Source of the DNA: Phycomyces blakesleeanus NRRL 1555(-)
Lineage: Eukaryota > Mucoromycota > Mucoromycetes > Mucorales > Phycomycetaceae
DNA: 64,000 bases
Assembly (NCBI RefSeq): GCF_001638985.1
Contig: NW_017265144.1
Location: 372,001 to 436,000, forward strand
Direction: 5' to 3'
Part shown: positions 62,654 to 64,000 of the stretch, in pieces
Layout: each line of letters opens with the position of its first letter
Numbering within the stretch: the stretch's first letter is position 1
Made by a program: the position numbers and the translations under genes
The notes under the pieces: model-generated
Database searches by the model: none
Told to the model about the DNA's origin: nothing
Seen by the model: the letters and a program-made list of their open reading frames with translations, nothing else

Positions 62654-64000
62654 TTAAACAGATCTTCGACCAGGACTTGGGGGTGCGAATTGTCGATATC
62701 TTTCATTGTAGACTCCCCGAGGTATTCCATTAGGGACTTGGTGGAAAGGTTGATTATAGGCTTGGCCATCGATTTGCTCTAGGGCTTGAGCATACGTTTG
62801 AGGAATATATTGGCGATAGGGTTGACGAGGAATTTGGGAGAACACTTGGTCTGAACTTTGATAAAAGATCATAGGATAGGCTCGAAGGGAACTTTGATCA
62901 TAAACGCGGGGAAGAGGTTGATCAAAGGGACGTTGAAGTGCCGGATGAGAGGTTTGGCCAGAGGTTTGGCCAGAGCTGGGACGAGGGCAGCGATTACATA
63001 TACCGTGTGAGCTACGGCGTGAGCTACGGCGTGAGCTACGGTGAGAGCTACGGCGAGAGCTACAGTGTGAGCTACAGTGTGAGCAATGGGGAGAATTGGA
63101 TCCAGAGTTGCGGGGAACGATCAAGGGATTGTCGGGACGAGACCTAGTTAAAGTCCTTAATCCTTCTAATGCAAAACGCATGTGCTCCGGACAGACGCAA
63201 TATTGATAACTAGCACTGCAAAGATGAGACGCTATGCCGGCATGCAGAGAGTATCTCGCATAACGTCTGTAATCGCGTGAATCAGGATCCAGTTCATCGG
63301 TTCCGGGCTTACACATACTACGCATCTCTGGTGGGACCGGATAACGAATGGCGAAACTCTTGATAGTGTCATAGTGCACTCTATATTTTTCCTTGGTACA
63401 CCCGCAGAGCATTGGTAGACAGCCGACATTGATCCATGGGTTGATTGCAAAATTAACACTCTCGGAGCAATTGAAGTCGAGGTTGTAGCCATAATGATAG
63501 GAATACGGAAAGGTGATCAAGAACTCGCCTTCGTGTTGAACGCACTTATTGACCGGGATACTGTGGTCTGCCAAGCGCCGAGGTGACATGACAGCGGCTC
63601 TGTGGCGTAAAAATGACTTGCATTTATCTTTCATTTCAGGAAATGTTTCTAAAGTACATTATTAGTAAAATATATAAAACATTTAAACATAATAATAATA
63701 ATACTAAAACTTACTGCCCATAATAATCTCGAAGCTCATAAATCTGCCAGGAGGAATGGCATACCACTGCTTGGAGGCTCCAATATGAAGGTAATTGATA
63801 GAGTACAAATTCAAATGCTATTTTATAGATTTATTTTTTTATTAGTAAGTAATATATATATATATATGTATGTTTGTGTTGTACTTACTTCAAGATGCCA
63901 GGCAAAAGTTGACTTCCACATACCAAATGCGAGATGGGGTTCGGTGAGCGGTGGGATTGACACCTTTTTATCACGCAGGATACCATCAAGGTCATTGAGA
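62654..64000 (-). CDS. KDM4/JMJD2-type JmjC histone demethylase, 3' part
   Basis: Three exons are visible (>64000-63889, 63817-63715 and 63648-62654); the 5' part lies outside. The enzyme would remove methyl groups from histone H3 lysines using Fe(II) and 2-oxoglutarate. Active-site residues are intact: HLE after FAW for iron, INYLH and KQWYAIP for cosubstrate, and the distal His in SYHYGYN. All four Zn ligands of the KDM4 class are seen (CKSFLRH and the CGC after PML). The C-terminal 150 residues lack PHD or Tudor domains. They comprise a Ser/Arg/His/Cys repeat from seven 12-bp units at 63005-63088, followed by a Gln/Pro/Tyr-rich tail. Introns are GT-AG. H3K9 or H3K36 preference cannot be told. 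Confidence 0.9.

Noticed and set aside
63005..63088. CRISPR-like array
   Set aside because: The units are contiguous 12-bp coding repeats without spacers in a eukaryotic gene.
62938..63147. 69-codon plus-strand ORF rich in Ser-Tyr-Gly
   Set aside because: It is the reverse strand of the 12-bp repeat in the demethylase gene.

Overview
The window reads as nuclear DNA of an early-diverging filamentous fungus, most likely Mucoromycota (Mucorales-like). It is AT-rich, has genes with many short GT-AG introns (two are GC-AG) and carries recognisable eukaryotic housekeeping genes. A run of 100 N at 19558-19657 shows it is a scaffold with an unresolved gap. The species call is inference; no database was searched.

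Left part (1-35.7 kb): a repeat-rich accessory island. It holds a family of F-box/leucine-rich-repeat-type genes, with members at 4060-5997, 10005-11954 (frameshifted), 18684-19557 (partial), 21049-22998 (frameshifted, near-identical to the 10005 copy), 23871-25802, 26215-28005 (3' end replaced) and 34932-35280 (relic). Members left of about 14 kb point right and members right of 18 kb point left, so the family is arranged roughly symmetrically around a mitochondrial methionyl-tRNA synthetase gene (14453-17191) and a small single-membrane-span gene (13819-14236). A recent inverted duplication of about 3.9 kb (9471-13345 versus 19658-23553) is part of this symmetry. Two near-identical LINE retrotransposons lie at the outer edges in opposite orientation (1-2778 minus, 29551-34852 plus). 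The second is full length, with a 13-bp target-site duplication, a 3' hairpin and an A-tail. A TIR element (6558-7392), a decayed spliced gene (7393-8182) and a Tc1/mariner relic (17660-17890) fill some of the spaces.

Middle part (35.7-45 kb): a gene-poor, very AT-rich repeat graveyard with dispersed repeats, LTR-like sequences, short TIR elements, one gene for a small 10-cysteine secreted protein (36564-36785) and a tRNA-Leu(UAA) at 44305-44388 with a TIR element just downstream.

Right part (45.4-64 kb): compact conserved genes. They are ribosomal protein uS10/RPS20, an unknown protein, a single-exon 2508-residue protein with repeated ASPM-SPD-2-Hydin-like Ig modules, U1A-type snRNP protein, the TFIIH/repair helicase Rad3/XPD (17 exons, first exon apparently 5 nt) and the 3' part of a KDM4-type JmjC histone demethylase gene that runs off the window. 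Two divergent gene pairs (47.3-47.7 kb and 57.0-57.4 kb) share intergenic regions that each contain a TCACGTGA site.

The most unusual items are the LINE with three ORFs in one frame separated only by single stop codons (including a UAG inside ORF2 shared by both copies), the inverted duplication carrying identical frameshifts in both arms, a conserved 18-bp upstream block shared by the F-box family, and the giant Hydin-like protein in a lineage expected to lack flagella.
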